The notes beneath the pieces are model-generated. The model searched no databases. It worked only from the letters and a program-made list of their open reading frames with translations, and was not told the DNA's origin. Shown one piece after another: positions 9,715 through 18,303 of a stretch of 22,247 bases of DNA (positions are counted from its first letter, which is position 1; every line of letters begins with the position of its first letter). This DNA is from Polymyxa betae (Eukaryota; Endomyxa; Phytomyxea; Plasmodiophorida; Plasmodiophoridae): positions 1-22,247 of the forward strand of contig RBZT01000570.1 of NCBI GenBank assembly GCA_003693705.1, given 5' to 3'. The translations under genes and the position numbers were made by a program.

Positions 9715-9731
9715 AAACCCTAAACCCTAAA
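9715..9731 (-). repeat. Telomere-like tract, two full units
   Basis: AAACCCTAAACCCTAAA, perfect. On the minus strand it lies 24 bases after the GT-X stop codon, so it is probably in the 3' UTR. Confidence 0.85.
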
Positions 9732-9755
9732 TCGTATGAATGTAATCAGTGTCGT

Positions 9756-10769
9756 TTATTTTCGTTTATATGAGAACTTGGGGTATTGTTTTTTGAGAGC
9801 TTCCAGATCACAGACTTCGTGTAGATTATGATTCCAGCTGTTCTGGGAGTTATCCGGATGGTTGATCCGAATTCGGCCCGTGGCGGAGCTGCGCTCTCCC
9901 CGCGACGCGTGATGATGGATCACATCGACGTACGGACATAGATTATAGGGGACCTTCTTCCCGCGTAACAGAACATGCATCAGGACGTTCTCAATGCCCC
10001 AGTACACCGGTGCGTAACGGGTATTGTGTAACACATAATCATCGATCATGGTGGCGTTACCGATAAAAACGTCCGAGCTCAGCATGGAAACGTAAGCCGT
10101 ACAGTCCTGTAAGCCGGGGTCGCGCCGCGACACAGCCAACAGCTCAGTCCCGTTCCGGAACGCGTTCGGGCAAATTCCGAACAGCGGCGCCGCGTCCGGA
10201 ATCACGACATCCGCGGTACTGAGCACGAACAGGCCGTGCGGATTCGTCATCTGCACGGCCAGCAGTAACATATCATACGTGACCTGGGCCGGCGACCACC
10301 ACACGTCCATATCGACGTCGTACTGGGCCTGAATGCGCTGCAGTTCGGGCAGGTATTCGGGGTCCGACAGGACCAGTACGAACCGGGCGCAGATGTTGTT
10401 ACGCATGGTCTGTGTTAAGGCCGTGACGATTTCGCTGCTGCGGGTGGCGGTCTCATCGGACTGGAAGAACTCGCGGACCTGGGCGAAGGCCGGCGTCGGG
10501 GCGCAGTAACGATCGGCGCCGGCCGAGCGGCGTAACGTGGCCAGGTTGATGAGCCGCGGGAACTTCGTCGGACGCGACGGCGGCACCGTCCGATACTGGG
10601 CGCCGTTGTACGCGCTCAGCAGCAGGTACGGGCCGAGGACGCAGATCGCCAGCGTGATGGCCAGTACGACGTAGAGAATGGGGGAGACGGGGCGACGGCC
10701 GACGTTGTCGCTGATTGGGATCATCGTTTGGGGTGATGGGGCGGATTCGCTTTGAACGGTGGCGACCAT
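9756..10769 (-). CDS. Type II membrane glycosyltransferase-like protein (GT-X), 337 aa, single exon
   Basis: A long GC-rich open frame from ATG at 10769 to TAA at 9756. Residues 31-53 (ILYVVLAITLAICVLGPYLL) form one membrane anchor after a cytosolic tail, leaving a lumenal domain. The domain reads like a GT-A type transferase of unnamed family: FVLVLSDPEYL near 130-140, LFVLSTADVVIPD at 180-192 as a possible metal/nucleotide loop, SSDVFIGNATM at 231-241, and ENVLMHVLLRGKKVPYNLCP then DVIHHHASR at 260-290. That last pattern resembles the 'DN.la..l...Gy.v.NP...i.t.H.H' ending I associate with small GT-A proteins; the likeness is from memory and not tested. Two N-glycosylation sequons (N206, N238). 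AAATAAA overlaps the stop and may be the poly(A) signal. A decayed partial copy lies at 4998-5312. Confidence 0.65.
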   Translation of the reverse strand: MVATVQSESAPSPQTMIPISDNVGRRPVSPILYVVLAITLAICVLGPYLLLSAYNGAQYRTVPPSRPTKFPRLINLATLRRSAGADRYCAPTPAFAQVREFFQSDETATRSSEIVTALTQTMRNNICARFVLVLSDPEYLPELQRIQAQYDVDMDVWWSPAQVTYDMLLLAVQMTNPHGLFVLSTADVVIPDAAPLFGICPNAFRNGTELLAVSRRDPGLQDCTAYVSMLSSDVFIGNATMIDDYVLHNTRYAPVYWGIENVLMHVLLRGKKVPYNLCPYVDVIHHHASRGERSSATGRIRINHPDNSQNSWNHNLHEVCDLEALKKQYPKFSYKRK

Positions 10770-13465
10770 GGCGGCCGGCGGGATCGGAACCAGGGCGGGG
10801 GCAAGTTCCGAATGTTAGAGGCGTGAGTCAAGGCGATGGAGACGGAGGTTCCGCCGCGGACTCCGATATCCACCCCCCACCACCCCCAACCGGGGTCGGT
10901 TGCTCCCAACCCGTTCTCCATCGCGTTCGACGTTGTTCGGGACATTCTGTATGCCTCTGACATTGTAACGATTATGTTAACATAAACCGTGGTCATGGAA
11001 AAGAGCGGGAATGCTGGCCCCTGGGGTCACTGGATTCACGGGGTTTCTGTTTGAGGTTGACTCACCAACTATTGTTTCGGGTGAAATATTTCACAGGTTT
11101 GAGACCAAGGTCGGGGCGGCCGTACTGGCCCCCCGATAAGCTCGCTGTCCGTCAGGCCCGGCTTCGGCATTAGAAAGATCGTCCAAAAGTACCGTTGAGA
11201 ATCTGCAACCAGAATGATGCTGGGGTGGTCATACTCGCCCCCAGGCGATGATCGTCTGTTTAACGTCACCAGCGGAATTTTCAACAGACTTTATTGCATT
11301 TGACGCTGGTTTACGCGATACCGACCAGCTGATATGAGAGAGTATTGTATAAGGTGAATGGATCATTGCTCGAAGGGATTCGGTTAACCGGGATTGAAAT
11401 ACGCCTGAGCTCATTTCCGTCATGCTCAGCAAGCATATTGAAAGATCAAATCGCTGGCTCGCTGTCGTATCGAGTCTAAATCCATATAAGATCGCTGAGT
11501 GAAACATATCACGATCTGAGTGCTCTTTACGTGCATTTTTAGCCAGATTTGAAACGGACTCAAAAGGAATCATTTCGGGGTTTTCATGGATTTTTTGCGG
11601 CTGAATGAGAGGTTCTAAAGAAACCGTTAATTCTTTTTATCATTATAAGATCTAGGTTAAAAATTTGATGGGTTACGGATAAGGACAGCAGATATTTGAT
11701 CTTACGACGCTCGACCTATTCTATGAATATGAACAGCTGGTAGATTGAACAGCTAAACCGATCGCTAATGTGAACGCGCTATTCAGAGGGATCGGAATTC
11801 TGCAGAACAGACTAAATGATATTGTAACATTAACGTCATTCTCACAATGGCATGTAATGTTACCTATGGTGAATTTCGCACTGGATTCTGCTGTATCTAG
11901 ATCTTGTACTAATCCTGATCACGAACATCGAATTTTGTCAGTTTAACCCCATCACCACGTCACCCCATCTCCCCATCTCGATATCTATCTAGCGAGGTCT
12001 GCGCATCCGTCGAGCTTGTTTCGTGATGATGGGCGGCAACGATTCGATCTGTTGCTGCTATCGACATGGCGTACTGTTATCATGCTCTTCAAGATCGAGT
12101 CCAAGTAACGCAAGGCCCGGAGCCCGTTCCGGGTCAGGTCGGCGGATGGGCCAGTACGGTGACTTGGGTAATGGGGGGAGAATGAAGGGGAGGCGTTCTG
12201 GGACATTTCGATACTGGAACTGAAACTTGACTTTATATCGTGAGTTTAACTGCATGCATGTAACATAAACGGGCTCTCTGTAACGAATCGTTGCTGTTTG
12301 AGCTCTTGTCCAGGTCATAATTTATGCTGTCCGGATCTGGATTTCACCTGCTAGGGTTAGGGTTTAGAGTTCGCTCTCGGAATCTGCCTCTCACCGGGGC
12401 GCTTCAAAATCCGGCCAGCTCACGTTACGGCTAGGGGTGAGAATCCGATCGTGTTCGACGGTGCGAATCTGGGAGCGTACTGGCCCCATCTTCATCCCGA
12501 TCCGTGTTCACGAGCTTGTAACGTAACCAGTAATCAGTCAGTCTGGACAATCGGGTCCCTTAATGCCATGAGCCATGGAACCTGGGTCGTACTCATGCAG
12601 GTGCCGGTCCGATGCCACTCCAGCCACGATACCATCGTCAGTATACAGCTATCGTTACAGACGATGTCGGACTCGATCGGATTCCAGAGACGGATCGTAT
12701 CACGGGTAATCCTATTCGTTACCCCTCCGAATAGGAGCCTGTAACCCTCAATTTCCTCTCGTCTTCCAGAACTGGATATTCCTTCATTTCGAGAGATTCG
12801 CCCGAACTGGTCCAATGGTGATGGCGATGATCGAGGGAAATTTCGAATTCATTGGTCATCTTCATGTTAATCGGTCCTCTCAGATCGGCCGATTTGTGCG
12901 GGATCAATTCCTCCATATCGGAAGGTTATTCGAGACAGGAAAAGAATCGACGGGTGAAGTAACTGCTGAGAAGCAGCAAGTACCTAAGGCTGCCATAATG
13001 CCCTGAACCGAAATATTCACACCAAGAAGCCAAAGACGATCACAAAGGCGTCAGACGCTTTGAATATTACTTAGTGAGAGCTTCGCAGTCGCTGCAAAAG
13101 AGGCAAAAAAGTGCCGTCAACATCGCCTATTAATGGCGTAAAACTTGAATAAACAAAACAAACAAAACTTTGGCAATTTCAAAATTATTTAATCTCCCAT
13201 TAAGCAGGGACTGGATCAAATCGTGCCATTATTCGTCTTTGTCCAAAACAGCGAAAATACAAAAGAGCGTAACAAAGCGAATTCGCAATGACGATTTGCG
13301 CAGGGGAGCGCTTTCGGTATTCCGAATCATACAGAGCAGAGGATGGCCTAGGACCGGTGGTCGTACTGGTCGAATCGTTCACTAGAAACCCGGCAGGATA
13401 CCAAGAGCCAATGGCTTGATAGTTTGCTAATACAAGAGACGCCGTTGGGCAGGCAGCTTGATGGA
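10770..13465. other. Gene-poor region with repeated GTACTGG words
   Basis: No convincing gene. The longest candidates are minus-strand frames of 114 codons (11573-11229) and 93 codons (12815-12534, containing EGYRLLFGGVTNRITRDTIR and WLEWHRTGTCMST), neither with a recognisable domain; the second might be an exon. A small GC-rich minus-strand patch at 12100-12206 (RTGPSADLTRNGLRALRYLD) also looks protein-like and may be a gene fragment. GTACTGGC words are at 11122, 12150 and 12477 and a variant at 13363. A telomere-like tract is at 12351-12367. Confidence 0.4.
12351..12367 (+). repeat. Telomere-like tract (CTAGGGTTAGGGTTTAG)
   Basis: Two and a half units, one with a T missing. It lies between GTACTGGC words at 12150 and 12477. 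Confidence 0.8.
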
Positions 13466-13487
13466 TAGGGTTTAGGTTTTAGGGTTT
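13466..13487 (+). repeat. Telomere-like tract, three imperfect units
   Basis: TAGGGTTTAGG, then TTTTAGGGTTT. It lies 150 bases before the first codon chosen for GT61 copy B and is followed by CCCCAGCCCGTATG, similar to the bases after 1158. Confidence 0.8.
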
Positions 13488-13639
13488 CCCCAGCCCGTAT
13501 GGAAGACTTTTCTAAGGCGCGCAGTTTTTCACGCAACTCCGTGGGTCGGGAGACCGTCTCCCAGCCCCATTTTGCAGATTCGTCGTTGGCGAATATCCAG
13601 TCCCTGATTCGATCTCTGCCAACGGCGACCTCGTTCGCG

Positions 13640-16003
13640 ATGCTCTTTAGTCAGGTTCTGAGGAGACGTTCGACGTGGAGGCTGCGCCGACATTGCCGCC
13701 GCTACAGCCGGCTGGCCGCCCTGATCGCTGCTATGATCGCCACCATTATCATGATCCTCTACATTCATCGATGTCTGACGCCGTCAGTGCTCTCCCTTCA
13801 AACAACTGTTTTTCCTTATTTCAATTATGCCAATATCCAAGTTTGCCCAGTTTTCAGTTTCTCTCGTTTCACTTCAGTTTTTCTTTCGCATTCTCTGTCA
13901 TGGAAAACTGCTCTGTCAATGTCATGAATTATTGCAATTGTTTTTTAAAACTTTCAGATTTATATTATTCAAATGACATTTAATTGATTTTTTTTTCAAA
14001 ACTCTTCGCTCTTTGCTTTATCAACGGGATTTGTCTCATCATACTACATGTTGATCTTTCTTTCACTTTTTAACATTTGCTCTTCCATTTTATGTGTTTC
14101 CATTCTTACAATATGCGTAGAGCGGAAATAGCATCATCGCCGACCCGAAGGTTCGGGGCTCGGCTCAACCTCGCCGAAGTCGTCGACCATGCGGACGCGA
14201 TCTGCTCGCTGCCCGACCCGATTTTGGAAATCAACGGGAACCACCCCGCCGCCGTTTTACGTTACGCCACCAACTCCACCTACGCCGTCACGCGAATGCC
14301 ACAGTACGCCACACACATGTCCCCGTAACGTTACATCGGCTCAGTTGTCGCCCTGGTCAGGTACGACTACGAAGACGGAATCGGATTTTATGCGGAGTTT
14401 GCGAACGTTTTCGTTACGGGGCATTCGTCGAAAATGTACTCCGGAGAGTCGGTGTATTTCCCGGGCGGGTGCTGCTTGAATCTGGATCCGTTTCCCATCG
14501 AGAAACTCCGCGGCACGGCCCCCGCGGACATCATCCAGCTCGATCACGCCCTGATCGTGTCGCAGTTCTGGGGCGAGGCGTACTATCACTGGATGATCGA
14601 GGTGAGAAAGCGAGGCTTGTGTGTGCCGAAAACCTAACCCCTAGGGTTTAGGGTTTGCCGAAGATTGCCCTCATGTTGGACTATATTAAAGCGAATCGGG
14701 GCGTGAAGATTCTCGTCAAGGGACATAAAGTCCGTGAACAAGTTTTTCAGCTGTTGGATATTCCGTTCGATCAGGTCGTGGATTACGACCCGAACAAAGT
14801 GTATTTTGTGAAAAAGGCCGTCACGTCGACGCCGTCGCTCTGTGGCAATCCGATCACGAGCGGATTGCATCGGCTCAAGCAGCTGCTGCGCGATAATATA
14901 CGCGCCAAATATCCCAATCTGGTACGCACAGCTTCATTCGATTTCTGTACAACTTTTTCTTTTTTTTTTACAATTTTTCGCCCAAATCTTGAGCTGTTTC
15001 TCTTCATTTGACCAAATATTCTTTCTTTTTAAATCCTGCTTCTATTGACACCGATTTTTTGCAAATTTCTCTGAATACTTTTTTGCATGATTCGTTTCGA
15101 ACCAATTCTATTTTTGTTTCCGTAAACATTTTTTCTTTTCTTTTGCTCATACAACCAGATTGATCACGCGTTTGAAAGTCACAAACCTTTTCATGATTTT
15201 TCCACAAAATCAGATTCATTTTGCCGATTTGTTTTCAATCTTTCTCTACTGAATCTGGCATTGAATTTGACCGTCTGTCAGATTGCGACGGCGCAGCCGA
15301 AACCGTTCACTGTCGTCGTACAGTCCCGCGGCGATTCGATGCGCGCGCTGACGAATCACGCCGACCTGATGCAGGCGCTGCGTCGGTCGCAGCCGGACGC
15401 CGTCCTGATCGATTTCGGTCCCAATGAGAACCTGCTGAACACGGCCGTGAAACATTACAACGCTGATATCGTGATCGGGCCGCACGGAGCCGGCCTCAGT
15501 AACGTAAGATGCACTCGATTTGCGTCTTGACTTTCTGTCATTCTTGTTTACGTTACTCCGTCACACATTGGCTTACGTTACATGCCCACGTCACATGCCC
15601 ACGTTACATGTTTACGTTTCCGTGTTTTGCAGCGCGTTTTACCTTTCATGTTGATGACGTTTCCGGTTTATGTTACGCTAGCTAGACACATTTACGTTAC
15701 GATTGACGCCACCTGTGTTTACGTCACCTTGTGTAGATTATTTTCTGTCCGGACGGGGCCACGCTGATCGAGCTTCATCCGCGGCTCGGAAACGAGGCCA
15801 CGGAAGGGCCGCATCACGTCAATGGATGTCATCAGCGGACAGCGCGCAAGTCCGCCTTGAAGCCGATCATGCTCCTGGAAGATAACGGCACCGATACGAC
15901 TAAGTTCACGGCAAACATCACGCGGGTCGTCGATGCCGTCGCCAAAGTCCGTGACGGCGCCGACCTCGACTCCATCGACCGGTATATCAGCTGGCAATTC
16001 TGA
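13640..16003 (+). CDS. Glycosyltransferase family 61 protein, copy B (six exons, 441 aa)
   Basis: Exons: 13640-13782, 14121-14303, 14361-14601, 14652-14921, 15282-15503, 15737-16003; all joins keep frame, with GT...AG ends, and sum to 1326 bases, equal to copy A. Exons 4, 5 and 6 are exactly the same lengths as in A (270, 222, 267). Residues 1-24 are Arg-rich and 25-41 (LAALIAAMIATIIMILY) form the membrane anchor, giving type II topology. GT61 signatures: YFPGGCC, YYHWMIEGLPKIALM around 183-196, and DIVIGPHGAGLSN at 341-353, followed by IIFCPDGATLIELHPRLGN. The expected role is sugar transfer onto glycans or glycoproteins in the Golgi. ATG at 13640 was chosen because it gives a short basic tail; ATG at 13499 in the same frame would add 47 residues. 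A poly(A) signal follows the stop by four bases. Introns 1, 4 and 5 are 338, 360 and 233 bases against 87, 59 and 51 in copy A. Confidence 0.88.
14602..14651 (+). other. GT61-B intron 3 built around telomere-like motifs
   Basis: A 50-base intron (GTGAGAAAG...TTTAG) in phase 0 after WMIE, the same place as intron 3 of copy A. It contains AACCTAACCCC then CTAGGGTTTAG. CTAAC is a plausible branch site, and the acceptor is TTTAG|GG. Its first half is otherwise unlike that of copy A, so the telomere-like half is the conserved part. Confidence 0.78.
14631..14656. repeat. Inverted telomere-like tracts spanning a splice acceptor
   Basis: AACCTAACCC on one side and CTAGGGTTTAGGGTTT on the other, meeting at the palindrome CCCTAGGG. 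The last five bases (GGTTT) are exon. Confidence 0.85.
15504..15736 (+). other. GT61-B intron 5, rich in TTACGTTAC words
   Basis: A 233-base intron (GTAAGA...GTGTAG). It contains TACGTTAC at 15549, 15574 and 15693 and several near copies (CACGTTACATG, TATGTTACG, TTACGTCAC). The matching 51-base intron of copy A has two related words (ATGTTACG). The array accounts for most of the extra length and may be a local expansion. Confidence 0.7.
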
Positions 16004-16007
16004 CACC

Positions 16008-16020
16008 AATAAATAAATGC
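16008..16020 (+). promoter_or_regulatory. Poly(A) signal of GT61 copy B
   Basis: Overlapping AATAAATAAA begins four bases after the TGA stop at 16001-16003. A signal this close to the stop matches GT-X and the RING-H2 ORF, where AATAAA overlaps the stop codon. Confidence 0.55.
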
Positions 16021-16112
16021 TGTTACACCGTCGCCGCAGCTCTGTCCGAGTTCTGCCGCTCCGTCGTACTGGCCCGGGGGGCTGGTTCCGGCCGGCCGTT
16101 TCTCCAGCCTGC

Positions 16113-16121
16113 AAACCCTAG
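16113..16121 (-). repeat. Telomere-like tract (AAACCCTAG)
   Basis: Single unit about 40 bases after the GTACTGGC word at 16066. Confidence 0.55.
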
Positions 16122-16644
16122 CACCGTCGGCGAGACGGCCCGAGAAGTAGGAGCGCGCCGGCCATTCGGGTCGGGGTGAAGAGGGCCAGTATCACTGGAA
16201 CGGGTTTCTGGTCCTGGAACAGAACAACGACGGGCACCGTGCGATTGGAAAAACAATGCGGATGGTACCGTTATAGTTTGAGGAGTTCGCCGGAAACATA
16301 ATTCGGACAGCGCGGCTTCTTTAGATCTGACGCATTTTTTCAAGAAAAAAAATGTTTGTCGTTTGTTGAAGAACAAATTTGTTTTTCATTCTTTCAAGAA
16401 CAAATTTGTTTTTAAATTTTCAAGGTAAGTAGTGCTTATTGGTTACCGGTTGAACTGAAAGACGCTGTAAATAAATGGCTCTCAATGTTGGGCGAGCTTG
16501 TCGAAACTGTGATAGACCAGTTTCCTGACTCCCGCTATTATGACGGACAGGTCGTCGATGCAACCGTTCAATGAAACGTAAAACCGTGACAGGTCATGAA
16601 GATGATTATCTGAGCGATCTACGAGTGATGATGCAGAAGACAAT

Positions 16645-16660
16645 AAGGGTTTTAGGGTTA
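16645..16660 (+). repeat. Telomere-like tract (AAGGGTTTTAGGGTTA)
   Basis: Two imperfect units, 46 bases before the next tract at 16707. Confidence 0.7.
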
Positions 16661-16706
16661 TCAATCCTTATCTGATAGACGAAGGAATTCCAAGGTCGAT
16701 AGCGCA

Positions 16707-16715
16707 TTAGGGTTT
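16707..16715 (+). repeat. Telomere-like tract overlapping a stop codon
   Basis: TTAGGGTTT; on the minus strand the stop of the RING-H2 ORF (CAA TAA) runs straight into AAACCCTAA, and AATAAA overlaps both. Confidence 0.7.
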
Positions 16716-16899
16716 ATTGAAAGACAGGAGCGGCCCGCTTACAAGTCGGGCAGGTTCTGCTCACCCATTCCGGACCCATTTGGCGCCATGCCGACGCACA
16801 AACTTGATGGAAGTAATGCTCACCACACGGCATCTTGCTGATCGTCGCATCCGGCGACGTGGCATCCTCAGCGTGACGGACACCGAAAAAATTGTTCAA
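16714..16899 (-). CDS. C-terminal half of a RING-H2 finger protein
   Basis: The frame encodes KMPCGEHYFHQVCASAWRQ followed by RTCPTCKRAAPVFQ and a stop. This is the second part of a RING-H2 domain: C-x2-H-x2-H-x2-C, then the W that marks the E2-binding face, then CPTC. The first CxxC pair is not in this ORF nor in about 100 bases upstream in the same frame, so it lies in an unseen upstream exon or has been lost. The apparent start (TTG) is not a real start. Likely a ubiquitin ligase or its remnant. Confidence 0.5.
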   Translation of the reverse strand: MNNFFGVRHAEDATSPDATISKMPCGEHYFHQVCASAWRQMGPEWVSRTCPTCKRAAPVFQ

Positions 16900-17038
16900 T
16901 CGCGTCCAGCGGGACAGAATCCGAACAGGAAAACGGCTTCGAAGGGAAAATGTCGCAGGAATCCTTATAGAGACATTCTGCTAAAAACAATTTCAGTACA
17001 GAAATGACAAAGGCAGACATTTTCCAAAAAAAAAATCG

Positions 17039-17309
17039 CAAGCAACATGAACGGAACAATAGAGGAACTCATTCGAATAAATACGAACCTTTGCTATCCG
17101 AAAGAATAGAAAGAATTGAAACAGATTGACAGAAGCATAGAAAAGTTCTGTAAAAAGTTGTTATTGACAAATCTACAAGCAACATGAACGGAACAATAGA
17201 GAAACTCATTCGAATAAAAGCAAAATCTTTGCAATCCGAAACAAAACAAAAAATTTAAACAGAATCACAAAAGTGCAGAAAAGTTCTGTAAAACGTTGTT
17301 ATTAGAAAA
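17039..17309. repeat. 137-bp tandem duplication, two copies
   Basis: Both copies start CAAGCAACATGAACGGAACA (17039 and 17176), share AACTCATTCGAATAAA, and end GAAAAGTTCTGTAAAA and GTTGTTATT. The second copy is slightly diverged. AT-rich, non-coding on both strands. Confidence 0.8.
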
Positions 17310-17452
17310 AGATATAAAACAATGACAAATTCATCACAAATTGTGAAAAATCTTACAAAAGGAGGAGCAGGATCGGTGAGTGGTTGAAGACAGATGAGAC
17401 AATCATCCTGAAGGCGTTCACTGAACTACGTCGAACTTCAGTATGCAACGAG

Positions 17453-17467
17453 CTAGGGTTAGGGTTT
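17453..17467 (+). repeat. Telomere-like tract (CTAGGGTTAGGGTTT)
   Basis: On the minus strand it supplies the final codons AAA CCC TAA of the small membrane protein gene. Confidence 0.8.
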
Positions 17468-17808
17468 CCGAACCTGCTGTCGATCCTGATCGGTGATCTC
17501 CGGCAACGGCACATCTGGATAGCTGAAATCCATTCTCCGGCGGTAGAGTTGCGATAATCTGCGCCGTTGCTGAAAATTGTGCCATTTTGTGACGATAATG
17601 AAGACGAGGATATTCAGCGCAATCGGGACTAAGATCACATCAAGCGCATAATCTATAGAAGGCGACGATGATACAGCCAGAGGGTCGCTCGGCAGCCTAT
17701 TGATGATCAATCTCGATGTAACAGTTGCAGTTGGCAACGTTACTTGTGCAGTTGACGGAAGCGTAACCCCACAATGAGGCCCAACGCGACAATCAGCAAT
17801 CGCCACAT
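17459..17808 (-). CDS. Small secreted/membrane protein with signal peptide and one membrane segment, 100 aa
   Basis: Proposed exons 17808-17744 and 17696-17459. The first gives MWRLLIVALGLIVGLRFRQL, a clear signal peptide. The 47-base intron (GTAACG...AATAG, phase 2) contains GTAACGTTG and CTGTTACAT words like those in the GT61 introns. Exon 2 gives a Ser-rich stretch, a membrane segment (DVILVPIALNILVFIIV), then a basic tail (HNFQQRRRLSQLYRRR) and ends RKP plus TAA within a telomere-like tract. The unspliced frame starting at GTG 17806 is open too but has no start codon or signal peptide. Topology would be type I. Family unknown. Confidence 0.45.
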
Positions 17809-17826
17809 GGGCGACGGAAATCAGGA

Positions 17827-18234
17827 ATGGAATCAGCAGCAGGTCGGATCGAGTCGCCCAGAATGACGGTCACGGACATTTTCTCCGGACTTCACGGGGC
17901 GTGGAATCGAACTTGCGCAATGCCGTCTCTGGCGTCGTCAGCAGGTTCGACGTTCCCATTCAATGATGTGGAGGCCACGCCGTTATCGCCCTTACAGACG
18001 AGTTGTTACTTCCTCTCTTCAACATTTCCAGTTGATTGGATGCAAAATTTCGACAGGATTTATACAATCTTGTCCTTAATAATCTTCGTCCTCATCATAT
18101 TCCTGTATCATGTCAAGTTCCGAAATCACACAATGATGCCGAATTGCTCGCGCATGCTGCAAAGACAGCTCACTATCGAGAGGCGAACAGTATCAATGAT
18201 ATTATCTAATTCCTCATTTATAATCCCGAATTGA
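17827..18234 (+). CDS. Hypothetical single-pass membrane protein, up to 135 aa
   Basis: Open frame with ATG at 17827, or ATG 17863 if shorter. A hydrophobic segment (RIYTILSLIIFVLIIFLYHV) near residues 80-97 is followed by a basic tail (RMLQRQLTIERRTVSMILS). It is arranged head-to-head with the minus-strand gene starting at 17808, 19-55 bases apart, and has the same plan of Ser/Thr-rich part, one membrane segment and basic tail. No detectable residue-level likeness by eye. Two later ORFs (18304, 18610) lie in the same frame and could be further exons. Confidence 0.35.
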   Translation: MESAAGRIESPRMTVTDIFSGLHGAWNRTCAMPSLASSAGSTFPFNDVEATPLSPLQTSCYFLSSTFPVDWMQNFDRIYTILSLIIFVLIIFLYHVKFRNHTMMPNCSRMLQRQLTIERRTVSMILSNSSFIIPN

Positions 18235-18303
18235 TCGCAAAACTTCCCGCCATTTTCGAGCTCTTTCCAAAGCTTTTTATGGTGAAGATTTTATCGATCG
18301 AGG

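Larger units (their letters stand above)
16021..16713. other. Intergenic region after GT61-B
   Basis: GC-rich at first, with GTACTGGC at 16066 inside GTACTGGCCCGGGGGGC, a 17-base word shared with the F-box gene at the window start. Then AT-rich with AAGAACAAATTTG repeated twice near 16368 and 16396. A 60-codon minus ORF (16664-16482, ending RKLVYHSFDKLAQH) begins at a telomere-like tract; its status is unclear. Confidence 0.4.

Noticed and set aside
10715-10996. ORFs at the 5' end of GT-X on both strands
   Set aside because: Overlap the GT-X start; Pro/Trp/Gly-rich and low in information.
15719-16114. 131-codon minus-strand ORF
   Set aside because: Antisense to GT61-B exon 6, whose length and sequence match copy A.
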